This document shows, piece after piece, positions 34,750 through 42,943 of a stretch of DNA of 64,000 bases. Every line of letters starts with the position of its first letter. Within the stretch, counting starts at the first letter, position 1. The notes below the pieces were generated by a model. The model was given only the letters and a program-made list of their open reading frames with translations. It did no database searches and was not told the origin of the DNA. The position numbers and the translations under genes are program-made. The stretch is taken from the NCBI RefSeq assembly GCF_001679325.1, contig NZ_LZMX01000001.1; one strand, 5' to 3'. The stretch comes from Haemophilus_D parainfluenzae_AD (lineage in GTDB: Bacteria > Pseudomonadota > Gammaproteobacteria > Enterobacterales > Pasteurellaceae).

Positions 34750-34790
34750 AAGCAAAAAGCCACTAAATTGCTTTAGCGGCTTCTTAGAAT
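34750..34790 (-). terminator. Terminator after tRNA-Phe/tRNA-Asn
   Basis: An 11-bp stem AAGCCACTAAA/TTTAGCGGCTT (34757-34767, 34772-34782, one G-U pair) is followed on the minus strand by TTTTTGCTTTTT. Confidence 0.7.
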
Positions 34791-34791
34791 T

Positions 34792-34867
34792 TGGCTCCTC
34801 CTGCGGGACTCGAACCTGCGACATATGGATTAACAGTCCACCGTTCTACCGACTGAACTAAGGAGGA
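34792..34867 (-). tRNA. tRNA-Asn (anticodon GTT)
   Basis: 76 nt with encoded CCA. Acceptor stem TCCTCCT/AGGAGGA, D-arm AGTTCAGTCGGTAGAAC, anticodon arm GGACT-GTTAATCC with GTT, and T-loop GGTTCGAGTCC are all canonical. It is the second gene of a two-tRNA transcript, 2 bp after tRNA-Phe. Confidence 0.95.
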
Positions 34868-34869
34868 AA

Positions 34870-34945
34870 TGGTGCCTCGAGGCGGAATCGAACCACCGAC
34901 ACGGGGATTTTCAATCCCCTGCTCTACCGACTGAGCTATCGAGGC
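34870..34945 (-). tRNA. tRNA-Phe (anticodon GAA)
   Basis: 76 nt with encoded CCA. Acceptor stem GCCTCGA/TCGAGGC, D-arm AGCTCAGTCGGTAGAGC, anticodon arm GGGGATT-GAAAATCCCC and T-loop GGTTCGATTCC are canonical. Transcribed from the promoter at 34982-35010. Confidence 0.95.
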
Positions 34946-34981
34946 GTTATCGTTATTGGCTACTGCCTGACAACGGAGCGT

Positions 34982-35010
34982 ATTAAACTATTTTTTCGAG
35001 TATCGGTCAA
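34982..35010 (-). promoter_or_regulatory. tRNA-Phe promoter
   Basis: On the minus strand, TTGACC, a 17-bp spacer, then TTTAAT are followed by a GC-rich discriminator (ACGCTCCG), as is typical for stringently controlled tRNA promoters. The start is expected about 30 bp before the tRNA. Confidence 0.65.
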
Positions 35011-35129
35011 CAATTAAATTCAAAAAAAGTAAAAAAGTTGGTGTGTTTGAGTGGTTAATAACCAAAACGACTATAAAAAGAACGTATTTTATAAAACTCA
35101 ATCAAAAATAACCGCACTTTCTCAAAAAA

Positions 35130-35158
35130 TAATGCCCGAAAATTCTTTCGGGCATTAT
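35130..35158 (-). terminator. mltC terminator
   Basis: AATGCCCGAAA (35131-35141) and TTTCGGGCATT (35147-35157) form a stem just after the mltC stop. A T run on the minus strand (from the A-run before 35131) follows. Confidence 0.8.
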
Positions 35159-35173
35159 ATTTCATCACTGAAA

Positions 35174-36253
35174 TTATCGTCTTACACGGAATTTCTTCTG
35201 TGCTGCATCCACTTTCAACAAGTAGTTTCTTGCTTGTGATGATGGATGTGCGGTCGTTAAGATACGATATACTTGTTCAGGATACATCTGATTGATCTTA
35301 TAGATCGCCTCATCTTTATCCTCATCGAATACACGTAATACTGCACCTGCACCACTGTTATAAGCAGAAATCATTGCAAAACGTTTAGAAGTAGGGTTCG
35401 TAATACCATCTAAATATTGATTTTGTAGAATCCATAAATAAGAAACACCCGCATCAATGTTATTTGCTGGATCATAAAGGTAACGTGCGGAGGGTTGTCC
35501 ACCTTTACCTTTCATCGCAAACACATCGCGACCCGCTGTGCTTGGTACCACTTGCATTAAGCCGATTGCATTCGCATAACTGATCGCATATGGGTTGAAG
35601 CTGGACTCTGTTTGCATAATACCTAAAATCAAGCTTTCATCAATGCCATAGCGTTCTGCAGCTTTACGGACTAATGGAATATATTTTTGTGCACGCACTT
35701 CAACGTGGTTTGCAATCATGGAGATCACCACAAATTGTACGGTGTTACCATTTTGTAAGCGGCGAGTTTGTAATTTATTTTGGATTAAATAAGTTGCAAA
35801 GTTACTTGCAATCACTTGGTTAGCAATTTGCTGACCATTATTATCCACGACCTGACCTAATAAGAAAGGACGCGTACTAATCGGTACATCACCAGAAGCG
35901 AATAAGTCGATCCCTTTCGCATCTGAGCCCATCAATAAAGTATGGACAATCGCGTTGTGTAAGCGATTAAGATCTTGTTGAGTTTCAACAATAATCGTAC
36001 CTTCATCAAAGCTTACGTGGCTACGCGTATAGAAAGAGTCCGTGTATTTCACGTAATCTTTACGGCTCGCTACTAAAAGTTCATTTACCCCCCAAATACG
36101 ATCGATATTATGGGAGAATTGACCAGTTAAAATATCTAAACCTTGCGTGTCTTTTGAAAACACTTCGTCATAATTAATGCCACGTCGATGGGTTGGCGAG
36201 TCACTACAAGCATATAAAAGCGGAAGTAGCGCCAATAATAAATACTTTTTCAT
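35174..36253 (-). CDS. mltC: Membrane-bound lytic murein transglycosylase C
   Basis: 359 aa. Outer-membrane lipoprotein that cleaves peptidoglycan glycan strands to 1,6-anhydromuropeptides. Lipoprotein signal MKKYLLLALLPLLYAC (Cys16). An N-terminal MltC-specific domain (DTQGLDILTGQFSHNIDRIWGVNEL) is followed by a SLT domain of family 1: the catalytic Glu is in LGIMQTESSFNPYAIS, then ANAIGLMQVVPSTAGRDVF and MISAYNSGAGAVLRVF. It is last in the mutY-yggX-mltC operon, the same order as in E. coli. Confidence 0.95.
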   Translation of the reverse strand: MKKYLLLALLPLLYACSDSPTHRRGINYDEVFSKDTQGLDILTGQFSHNIDRIWGVNELLVASRKDYVKYTDSFYTRSHVSFDEGTIIVETQQDLNRLHNAIVHTLLMGSDAKGIDLFASGDVPISTRPFLLGQVVDNNGQQIANQVIASNFATYLIQNKLQTRRLQNGNTVQFVVISMIANHVEVRAQKYIPLVRKAAERYGIDESLILGIMQTESSFNPYAISYANAIGLMQVVPSTAGRDVFAMKGKGGQPSARYLYDPANNIDAGVSYLWILQNQYLDGITNPTSKRFAMISAYNSGAGAVLRVFDEDKDEAIYKINQMYPEQVYRILTTAHPSSQARNYLLKVDAAQKKFRVRR

Positions 36254-36262
36254 AATCTTTTG

Positions 36263-36535
36263 TTATTTAGCTGGGGGAACGTAACCTTCAATATGCACAT
36301 CTTTGCCTTCAAATAAGAAATTCACCATTTCTTCTTCTAATAATTTACGATGTTCGGCATTCATCATATTGAGTTTTTTCTCGTTCACTAACATGGTTTG
36401 CTTTTTGATCCATTCACCCCATGCTTGTTTACTAATTGAATTAAAAATACGTTTACCTAATTCACCGGGATACAGTTGAAAATCCAACCCTTCTGCATCT
36501 TTTTTCAAATATTCGCAAAAAACGGTTCTAGCCAT
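36263..36535 (-). CDS. yggX: Fe(2+)-trafficking / oxidative-damage protection protein
   Basis: 90 aa. MARTVFCEYLKKDAEGLDF is the diagnostic YggX N-terminus with the conserved Cys7. GELGKRIFNSISKQAWGEW and the C-terminal LLEEEMVNFLFEG complete the family pattern. It protects Fe-S proteins (MutY is one) from oxidative damage, and its start overlaps the mutY end by 8 bases, suggesting functional and translational coupling. Confidence 0.95.
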   Translation of the reverse strand: MARTVFCEYLKKDAEGLDFQLYPGELGKRIFNSISKQAWGEWIKKQTMLVNEKKLNMMNAEHRKLLEEEMVNFLFEGKDVHIEGYVPPAK

Positions 36536-37646
36536 AATAATTCCTTACAAATTGCGTTAATAAATTTTTCACAGGCTGAGCTAACCCGATCTGTTCAGGT
36601 GACGTTGGATCATACCAATATTTGACCGCACTTAATAGACCAGATCGAGATTCTTTTCCTTTTTCTGACAATTTTTTCCAATCTGAACGATCGCTCTCTT
36701 CAGATTTTCGATCGACTTCAACATAAATGGGATGAATGTCTAAATGAAAATGACTAAAGGTATGACGGAAGGTTACCCATTCTTGATATTCGGTAATCCC
36801 TTGTTCTTTCAGAAAATTCAATAATGTTTGTTTATCATCAAACTGAGGAAAACAATATAATCCACCCCATAAGCCTTTGCTTTCGCGCTGTTCTAGCCAG
36901 ACTTTTCCTTGATAAGATAAAATCAAAAAATAGCTTTGCTTTTCCGGTAACGATTTTTTGGGTTTCTTTCCAGGGAATTCCGTCCATTTTTCAAATTTAT
37001 TGGCTAAACAATCATTACTTAGAGGACAAAGATCACATTTAGGTTTCGTTCGAGTACAAATAGCCGAACCAATATCCATCATCGCTTGATTAAATTCCGC
37101 CACTTTCGTGGTTGGTGTAACCTGTTCACTCAATTTCCATAATTGATTTTCGACTTTCTTCTCACCAGACCAACCGTCAACAGCAAAATAACGAGAAAGG
37201 ACGCGTTTCACATTGCCGTCTAAAATCGGATAAGGTTGATTTTGCACAGAAGATAGTATTGCGCCAGCCGTCGATCGTCCCACGCCTGTTAATGCCCAAA
37301 CTTGCTCAAATTGGGTAGGAAATTCGCCTTGATATTTATCTCTGATGGTTTGAGCGGCTTTATGTAAATTTCTCGCACGTGCGTAATAACCTAGCCCCGT
37401 CCACAAATGTAACACTTCATCTTGCGAAGCATTGGCAAGTGCGGTCACATTAGGAAAAGTTTTGATAAAGCGCTCAAAATAAGGGATAACCGTAGTAACT
37501 TGAGTTTGTTGTAACATCACTTCGGAAAGCCAAACTCCATAAAGGGTTTTATTTTGTTGCCAAGGTAAATTTTTGCGCCCAAACTTTTCATACCATTGTA
37601 GAACTGAATGGGCAAAAGGGGCATCAACAGAGGATTGGGCTAACAT
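36528..37646 (-). CDS. mutY: A/G-specific adenine glycosylase
   Basis: 372 aa. Removes adenine mispaired with 8-oxoguanine. SEVMLQQTQVTTVIPYFERF holds the catalytic Glu, LTGVGRSTAGAILS is the helix-hairpin-helix, and LDGNVKRVLSRYFA carries the catalytic Asp. The 4Fe-4S loop CTRTKPKCDLCPLSNDC (C-x6-C-x2-C-x5-C) is intact. The C-terminal NUDIX-like domain begins near residue 235 (YFLILSYQGKVWLEQRESKGLWGGLYCFPQ) and recognises 8-oxoG. Operon with yggX and mltC, divergent from rpmE. Confidence 0.96.
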   Translation of the reverse strand: MLAQSSVDAPFAHSVLQWYEKFGRKNLPWQQNKTLYGVWLSEVMLQQTQVTTVIPYFERFIKTFPNVTALANASQDEVLHLWTGLGYYARARNLHKAAQTIRDKYQGEFPTQFEQVWALTGVGRSTAGAILSSVQNQPYPILDGNVKRVLSRYFAVDGWSGEKKVENQLWKLSEQVTPTTKVAEFNQAMMDIGSAICTRTKPKCDLCPLSNDCLANKFEKWTEFPGKKPKKSLPEKQSYFLILSYQGKVWLEQRESKGLWGGLYCFPQFDDKQTLLNFLKEQGITEYQEWVTFRHTFSHFHLDIHPIYVEVDRKSEESDRSDWKKLSEKGKESRSGLLSAVKYWYDPTSPEQIGLAQPVKNLLTQFVRNYYG

Positions 37647-37714
37647 AACTTTCCTAAAGTGCGGTCAAAAATAAGCAAAAATTTTGCGATGATTCTATCA
37701 CTAAAGCACACCAC

Positions 37715-37742
37715 TTGATCAATTTGATTTTTTCAGTATAAT
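37715..37742 (+). promoter_or_regulatory. rpmE promoter
   Basis: TTGATC (37715-37720), a 16-bp spacer and perfect TATAAT (37737-37742). The mRNA start is expected near 37748, giving a leader of about 90 nt. Confidence 0.7.
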
Positions 37743-37747
37743 TCGCA

Positions 37748-37839
37748 GTCTATTTGGTGCCGGATTGTCGGCGATTATTAACTCACGCGGTGTAAGTGGA
37801 AAGCATTTATAGCGGCGTGGCTTCAATTTGAGGTTTTCT
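37748..37839 (+). promoter_or_regulatory. Structured 5' leader of rpmE (possible L31 autoregulatory element)
   Basis: The ~90-nt leader between the promoter and the rpmE ATG contains complementary blocks (GCCGG..TTGTCGGCG, and GCGGTGTAAG..AGCGGCGTGGC) able to form hairpins. In gamma-proteobacteria the rpmE leader is known to mediate feedback repression by L31. Equivalence here is inferred from position and length. Confidence 0.45.
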
Positions 37840-38052
37840 ATGAAACAAGGTATTCATCCAGAATATAAAGAGATTACTGCAACTTGTTCTTGCGGTAACG
37901 TGATCAAAACGCGTTCAACTTTAGGCAAAGACATCAACCTTGATGTGTGCGGTAGCTGCCACCCATTCTACACTGGTAAACAACGTGTTGTTGATACTGG
38001 TGGTCGTGTTGAACGCTTTAACAGCCGTTTCAAAATCCCAGGTACAAAATAA
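37840..38052 (+). CDS. rpmE: 50S ribosomal protein L31 (zinc-binding form)
   Basis: 70 aa from the ATG at 37840. The frame is open four codons earlier, but MKQGIHPEYKEI is the universal L31 start. Zinc ligands Cys16, Cys18, Cys37 and Cys40 (ATCSCGN, VCGSCHPF) are all present, so this is the C+ form. The C-terminus FNSRFKIPGTK is typical. L31 bridges the two ribosomal subunits. It is expressed alone from its own promoter and is followed by a terminator. Confidence 0.97.
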   Translation: MKQGIHPEYKEITATCSCGNVIKTRSTLGKDINLDVCGSCHPFYTGKQRVVDTGGRVERFNSRFKIPGTK

Positions 38053-38068
38053 TTTGAATCTGTGTGAA

Positions 38069-38096
38069 GAACCCTGCCTATGCAGGGTTTTTTATT
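38069..38096 (+). terminator. rpmE terminator
   Basis: AACCCTGC (38070-38077) and GCAGGGTT (38082-38089) have a 4-nt loop and are followed by TTTTTATT. Confidence 0.9.
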
Positions 38097-38132
38097 ATCT
38101 GAAATTCACCATATCCTAAATTCAAACAATAA

Positions 38133-38163
38133 AAAAGTGCGGTCAAAATCGACCGCACTTTTA
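38133..38163. terminator. Inverted uptake-signal terminator
   Basis: AAAAGTGCGGTC and GACCGCACTTTT face each other with an AAAAT loop, at the 3' end of the TonB receptor gene on the minus strand. Confidence 0.8.
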
Positions 38164-38191
38164 ATTCCCTGTTAAGCAATTGGAAATTTAT

Positions 38192-40297
38192 TTAAAAGGT
38201 ATAATTGATATTTAAACGAATGTCTCGACCTGGTTCAGGTAATGTTGATACGCCTGCACGTTGGCTATGGCTTCGATAATATTTGTTAAACGCATTATCT
38301 AGCGCAAGGTTCACATTAATATTTTCAGCTGGTTTCCATGTAATATAGAAATCACTTACCCCATAGCCTGGACGTTTAGTGGTTGTTGCACCGCCGCCAC
38401 GGTTATTTGTTGTTGCGTCATAACTGGTATGTTGTACAAAGCGACCTTTCCAGCCAATTTCAATATCAGGTTGAGTAAAGCGATAAGATACACCTGTAGT
38501 CCAAGTACGTCCAATCGGAATAGCTGTCACAGTACTATCCACTGTTCTGCCATCTAATTCAGGTTTACTATAAGCCACGCCCGCACGTAATGTTAAACCT
38601 TCATATTTATAAGCCGCACCGACTTCATATCCGTGGTTTCTTAGCTTACCTGCATTTTGGATTTCATAAAAACCAGGACGTATTTGTGTAAATGCATGTG
38701 TATCTTTTACCGTTTGCCAGAAATAGCTTCCATTTAAGGAGAAATTATCAGCAAGTTTGTAATTGAAACCCACTTCAGCATTACGTGATTTCTCTGGTTT
38801 AATATTTGATGCAATTGAGTAAACGGCTGTTTTACCTAGAGTTGAACCTGAAGATAGCATCACTTCATGGAAACGAGGACTACGTGTTGCATAGTTTAAG
38901 CTCGCATTAAAGCTTAAATCATTATTCACTTCATAAATTAAACCGACGCTAGGGTTTACACTTCCCTTATGAGACTTTTTGCCATTCATTGCTCGGAAAT
39001 CAAAATGATCATAACGTAATCCGGTTGTTAAGGTAAAAGCACCTAAGCCCCAAATACCTTCCGCATAAACACCTACATCACGTTTCTTTTGGGTTTTCAT
39101 TTGAACACCGTTTTGTACGGTTAATGAATTAGGTTTACCCTCTTGATCACGATAATTCACACCGTATTTAATAAGATGAGATTGACCCACTGCGCTTTCT
39201 AAATTTAAATTTGCCCCATTAGCAATTAAACGTGTTTTTGAATTCTCACTTGGCTCTTTACGATTAATCACAGAATGATACACATTGGCTTTAGCATTCG
39301 TCACAAAGCCCATATTCTTACCATTCCATTCTAAGTTTGTCGTATCATTTTGTGTAATACGATAACGGGGGGCGTTATTACCACTATTTATAACTTTGTT
39401 ACCATTACGATCTAAAACATACCAAGTATTCCCTTCTTGGCTTAAAGTATAGCCATTTGCTTGCTGTTCCTTTGTAAGGGTTGGTGGATTACCATTTCTG
39501 GCGCTAGCGGTTAACCAATCTTGCGAAAAGTCAAATTCTTCTCGAAGTGCGCGAACACCATAATGGCGCTCTTGACGGTGACTTAATTCAAGACGCTGTT
39601 CTTCTGTAATATCAACCCCAACTTTGGCGAGTAAACCACGTTGATGCAATGCACTGTTCTGAACTTTTTTACTACCCTCTAAATTGCTAAAATTATGACC
39701 ACCCTTGTAGTCATTTTCGTTAACCCAATTTCCAGAAATTAACGCATCTACCGGACCAGCTTTAGAATAAACGGTCGCACCTTTAGACCAGCCACTATTT
39801 GAACTTACACCCGCGTGAACTTTGAAGCCAATATCTTGCCCTTCTTTGAGTAAATCTTTTGCACTCACTGTTTCTGCAACAATCGCACCGCTTGTTGCCC
39901 CAATGCCAGCACTTGCTGAACCTGTCCCTTTTTGCACATCAACACGTTTTAATAAAGATGGATCAAACATAAAACGACCTTGGTGATGGAATAATTGTGC
40001 ATCGGTATAAGCACCATCAATTTTCACATCAACTTGATCTTGTCCCATACCACGAATCGTAAACCATTGTGATGTACCACGACCACCACCAAAATTAATT
40101 GCTGGTTCATCTTTTAATAAACCTTTTAATTCAGTCTCAGTGCTACGCTCCATTGTTTTTGTTGTAATCACATTAGTCTTACTTTTTGCCCCGCTGTTCT
40201 CGGAAACAACATTAATCACATCTAATTTTTCTTCAGCCTGGACATGACCTGCAACAAATATGGCAAGTGGCAATAAGGCAAAATTTGCTTTCTTCAT
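38192..40297 (-). CDS. TonB-dependent outer-membrane receptor (heme/iron type, substrate uncertain)
   Basis: 701 aa. Signal peptide of about 22 residues (LAIFVAGHVQA). The TonB-box/plug region EEKLDVINVVSEN.. is followed by a plug domain (WFTIRGMGQDQVDVKIDGAY, VDVQKGTGSASAGIGATSGAIV), then a 22-strand barrel ending in an aromatic Phe (DIRLNINYTF). Sequence flavour (RALREEFDF, HYGVRAL, FHEVMLSSG) is similar to Pasteurellaceae hemin/HI0113-type receptors as I recall them, so heme or a catecholate is likely. The canonical FRAP/NPNL heme motif is not evident. A Fur-like box lies directly upstream. Confidence 0.75.
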   Translation of the reverse strand: MKKANFALLPLAIFVAGHVQAEEKLDVINVVSENSGAKSKTNVITTKTMERSTETELKGLLKDEPAINFGGGRGTSQWFTIRGMGQDQVDVKIDGAYTDAQLFHHQGRFMFDPSLLKRVDVQKGTGSASAGIGATSGAIVAETVSAKDLLKEGQDIGFKVHAGVSSNSGWSKGATVYSKAGPVDALISGNWVNENDYKGGHNFSNLEGSKKVQNSALHQRGLLAKVGVDITEEQRLELSHRQERHYGVRALREEFDFSQDWLTASARNGNPPTLTKEQQANGYTLSQEGNTWYVLDRNGNKVINSGNNAPRYRITQNDTTNLEWNGKNMGFVTNAKANVYHSVINRKEPSENSKTRLIANGANLNLESAVGQSHLIKYGVNYRDQEGKPNSLTVQNGVQMKTQKKRDVGVYAEGIWGLGAFTLTTGLRYDHFDFRAMNGKKSHKGSVNPSVGLIYEVNNDLSFNASLNYATRSPRFHEVMLSSGSTLGKTAVYSIASNIKPEKSRNAEVGFNYKLADNFSLNGSYFWQTVKDTHAFTQIRPGFYEIQNAGKLRNHGYEVGAAYKYEGLTLRAGVAYSKPELDGRTVDSTVTAIPIGRTWTTGVSYRFTQPDIEIGWKGRFVQHTSYDATTNNRGGGATTTKRPGYGVSDFYITWKPAENINVNLALDNAFNKYYRSHSQRAGVSTLPEPGRDIRLNINYTF

Positions 40298-40320
40298 GAG
40301 TACACCCTTAATAAAATTAA

Positions 40321-40339
40321 AATGATAATAATTATTGTT
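40321..40339 (-). promoter_or_regulatory. Fur-like box
   Basis: AATGATAATAATTATTGTT lies about 25-40 bp before the receptor ATG. It matches the Fur GATAAT-repeat consensus in most positions, implying iron repression. Confidence 0.7.
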
Positions 40340-40398
40340 TATTTTTATGTGTTAAGTCAAGATTTCTTTGCGTTTTTGTTGTCTAAATTAATTACACA

Positions 40399-40428
40399 CA
40401 AAAAAAGCCCTGTATAAACAGGGCTTCA
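40399..40428 (-). terminator. Terminator of the FepA-like gene
   Basis: AAGCCCTGT (40405-40413) and ACAGGGCTT (40418-40426) have a 4-nt loop. On the minus strand a T run follows. Confidence 0.85.
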
Positions 40429-40443
40429 ATCATCTATTCTTAC

Positions 40444-42699
40444 TTAGAAAGTATATTTTACCGTTGCGTAATAAGCACGACCAGGTTCGTTGTAAGTATG
40501 AGCATTGTAATTTGTACTGCTTGATGAACGATAAATGCGTTTATCAAATAAGTTACTTACACCAACACGAATGCTGATTGTATCTTTCCAATTATAACCC
40601 GCACTTAATCCCCAAACTGCATAGCCACCAATATCTTCTGAGCCAGCAAGCTGATTAATGTATTTATTGTTACCATTTTCCATACGGTTTTCCGGATTTT
40701 TACGGGATTTTTGTTTACCGTATTGCGTATAAGTTAACATCGCATCCAAACTATCGGTGATTTGATAACTTAAGCTTGAATTCAAGGTATATTTTGGCAC
40801 GATAGAAAGCGGATTACCCGTATCTTTATTTTTGGTTTTGTGCATATAAGTAAAGTTATTCACCCAGTTTAATTTATCTTGGATTAATGGTAACGTCAGA
40901 TTACCTTCAAAACCTTCAATCACTGCGCGGTTTGCATTACCCCATTTATATACATAGTTACCTAAGTTGGTTAGGCCGATAAATTCACCATCAGACACGA
41001 TTTTGTTACGATAGTCATTACGGAAGTAAGCTACAGAAGCTAGAAGTCCGTCTTTATCATATTCAATTCCGATTTCTTTATTCCAGCTGGTTTCTGGTTT
41101 AATGTCGCTATTACCTTGGAAATAACAGGTTTTATTATTTGGTACATTCGTTGGACAGCCTTGACCTAAAGTAAACAACAAGTAATTCGGGTTAGTTTGA
41201 TAAAGATTCGGTGCTTTATAAGCTCTTGCAATCCCACCTTTAATTTTCCAATCATCGTTGAGACTTTGTAAGAAGTTTAAACCACCACTTACATTAGAGC
41301 CTGAATAAGTGTTGTAATCATAACGTAAAGATGGCGTTAAGATCGTGGATTGTGTTGCTGAAATATTATCTTCAACAAATACCGCCCATTCCGTTTGACT
41401 GCTATGACCGCCTCGTACATTTGAGATACCACTTGGTAAACGTTCTTTCAAATCATAAACTACCTTACCTGTTTTTTTGTCTCGTCGTCCACCAAGTAAC
41501 TGTGTCATAGAAGAAGCATCATCTAAACTGCTGTGTACGCCTTCAAAACCAACTGTCAGCATATGCTCTACACCCAAGGTAAATGGGATATAGAATTCAG
41601 AACTAAAGCGCGTATTTTTAAGAATAGAATCGCTAAAGGCTGATGTACTCGAATAACTGCCTTCTGGACCACCTGCTAAATATTCTGGTAAACGGCTGTT
41701 TTTAGTTTTATCAAAAGTAATATAGGTTTTATTGTCAAAATGATCGAATTTACCTTCATAGGTTAAAGCATAGTTCTGACGATATAAACGAGCGGTTTCA
41801 GCTTTGCTTCCCGCCAAAGTTTTGGTTTCAGGATAGTTTTTATTATTATAAAGCCCTGCTGAGCTATTTTGTGTATCACCGTTATAAATATTACCTTGAC
41901 GGCTGAAACCAGAATCCAAGGTTAATTTATTTTTCTCATTGATATTCCACACTAAACGGCCATTAATATCTTTATTACGTACGCCTTCACGACCAGCAAT
42001 CGCAGGATCGCCATTAATACCGACTTCATCCGCTTGTGTTTTGTTCCAGTTACCATATAAACGGAATTGCAATACATCTTTAATTAACGCACCACTTAGA
42101 TTAAAAGCGACACGGTTAGTTGCGCCTTCATCACTGTCTTCAGGTTGGTTGGTGTAATAGCTTAAGCTACCGTGTAAATCATTGGTAACAGGTTTAGTGA
42201 TGATATTCACCACCCCACCCATTGCACCAGAACCATAACGTGCTGCTGAAGGACCACGTAATACTTCAATTTTTTCAATCGCTTCAACTGGCACCCAGTT
42301 ACTGTCGCCACGAGAGTTACGTTCACCACGCACACCATAACGTTCTGCATTACGAGAGGTGACTGGTTTACCATCCACTAAAATCAATGTATTTTCTGGT
42401 CCCATACCACGAATATCAATTTGACGTTTATTACCACGTTGTCCTGTGGATGAGTTACCCGTCAAATTCACACCTGGCATGGTACGTAATACTTCAGAAA
42501 CATCATTTGTCGCAGGACGTTTCTCTAAATCTTTTGCAGTAACAAGAGAAGAACCAAGTGATTGTTTTACCTGGTTTTCTGCTGTAACTTTAATTTCCTC
42601 TAGTTTCTCTTCGCCATAAGAATAGCTTGAAAAAAGCGCAATTGTTAATGTGCTTAATGCGAAGAATGATGTTGTTTTTAAATGATTGGATTTATACAT
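40444..42699 (-). CDS. fepA: FepA-like ferric catecholate (enterobactin) receptor
   Basis: 751 aa. A signal peptide is followed by a plug domain with TMPGVNLTGNSSTGQRGNKR, IDIRGMGPENTLILVDGKP and IEKIEVLRGPSAARYGSGAMGGVVNIITK, nearly identical to the FepA/PfeA signature as I remember it. The barrel ends with a C-terminal Phe (YYATVKYTF). RGERNSRGDSNWVP corresponds to the FepA RGERDTRGDTSWVP stretch. Ferric enterobactin or a related xenosiderophore is therefore a reasonable substrate. No siderophore biosynthesis or ABC importer genes lie alongside. Separated by about 150 bp and a terminator from the next receptor gene, and preceded by a Fur-like box. Confidence 0.85.
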   Translation of the reverse strand: MYKSNHLKTTSFFALSTLTIALFSSYSYGEEKLEEIKVTAENQVKQSLGSSLVTAKDLEKRPATNDVSEVLRTMPGVNLTGNSSTGQRGNKRQIDIRGMGPENTLILVDGKPVTSRNAERYGVRGERNSRGDSNWVPVEAIEKIEVLRGPSAARYGSGAMGGVVNIITKPVTNDLHGSLSYYTNQPEDSDEGATNRVAFNLSGALIKDVLQFRLYGNWNKTQADEVGINGDPAIAGREGVRNKDINGRLVWNINEKNKLTLDSGFSRQGNIYNGDTQNSSAGLYNNKNYPETKTLAGSKAETARLYRQNYALTYEGKFDHFDNKTYITFDKTKNSRLPEYLAGGPEGSYSSTSAFSDSILKNTRFSSEFYIPFTLGVEHMLTVGFEGVHSSLDDASSMTQLLGGRRDKKTGKVVYDLKERLPSGISNVRGGHSSQTEWAVFVEDNISATQSTILTPSLRYDYNTYSGSNVSGGLNFLQSLNDDWKIKGGIARAYKAPNLYQTNPNYLLFTLGQGCPTNVPNNKTCYFQGNSDIKPETSWNKEIGIEYDKDGLLASVAYFRNDYRNKIVSDGEFIGLTNLGNYVYKWGNANRAVIEGFEGNLTLPLIQDKLNWVNNFTYMHKTKNKDTGNPLSIVPKYTLNSSLSYQITDSLDAMLTYTQYGKQKSRKNPENRMENGNNKYINQLAGSEDIGGYAVWGLSAGYNWKDTISIRVGVSNLFDKRIYRSSSSTNYNAHTYNEPGRAYYATVKYTF

Positions 42700-42774
42700 T
42701 GAAATGCTCTCCTAGCATATGTGAAATAAATAATACCCGAGAATTTTAGTACAATATAATTTTAGTGTAAACAA

Positions 42775-42796
42775 CAATTCTTATCATTATTATTCA
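42775..42796 (-). promoter_or_regulatory. Fur-like box upstream of the FepA-like gene
   Basis: TTGAATAATAATGATAAGAA (minus strand) contains overlapping GATAAT-type hexamers (AATAAT, AATGAT, GATAAG). It lies about 75-95 bp before the start codon. Confidence 0.6.
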
Positions 42797-42900
42797 AATT
42801 AAATGAACAAAATACCTAAATTTTGACCGCACTTTCTTGCAATCCCAACAGATTCTAGTATCATTCACGGCTTGCTAATTTGGCGAGTTTATTTCTATTG

Positions 42901-42936
42901 TCGGGTTCCCTACCCCCGATTAACCAACTAAAAAGG
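42901..42936 (+). promoter_or_regulatory. preQ1-I riboswitch aptamer
   Basis: P1 stem TCGGG (42901-42905) and CCCGA (42915-42919) enclose TTCCCTACC, followed by an A-rich tail AACCAACTAAAAAGG. This matches the preQ1-I pattern (GGTTCnnnnACxCC then ACTAAnAAGG) and the tail covers the ribosome-binding site (AAGG, 42933-42936) of yhhQ at 42944. The H-type pseudoknot would mask translation when preQ1 is bound. Confidence 0.85.
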
Positions 42937-42943
42937 TCTTAAA

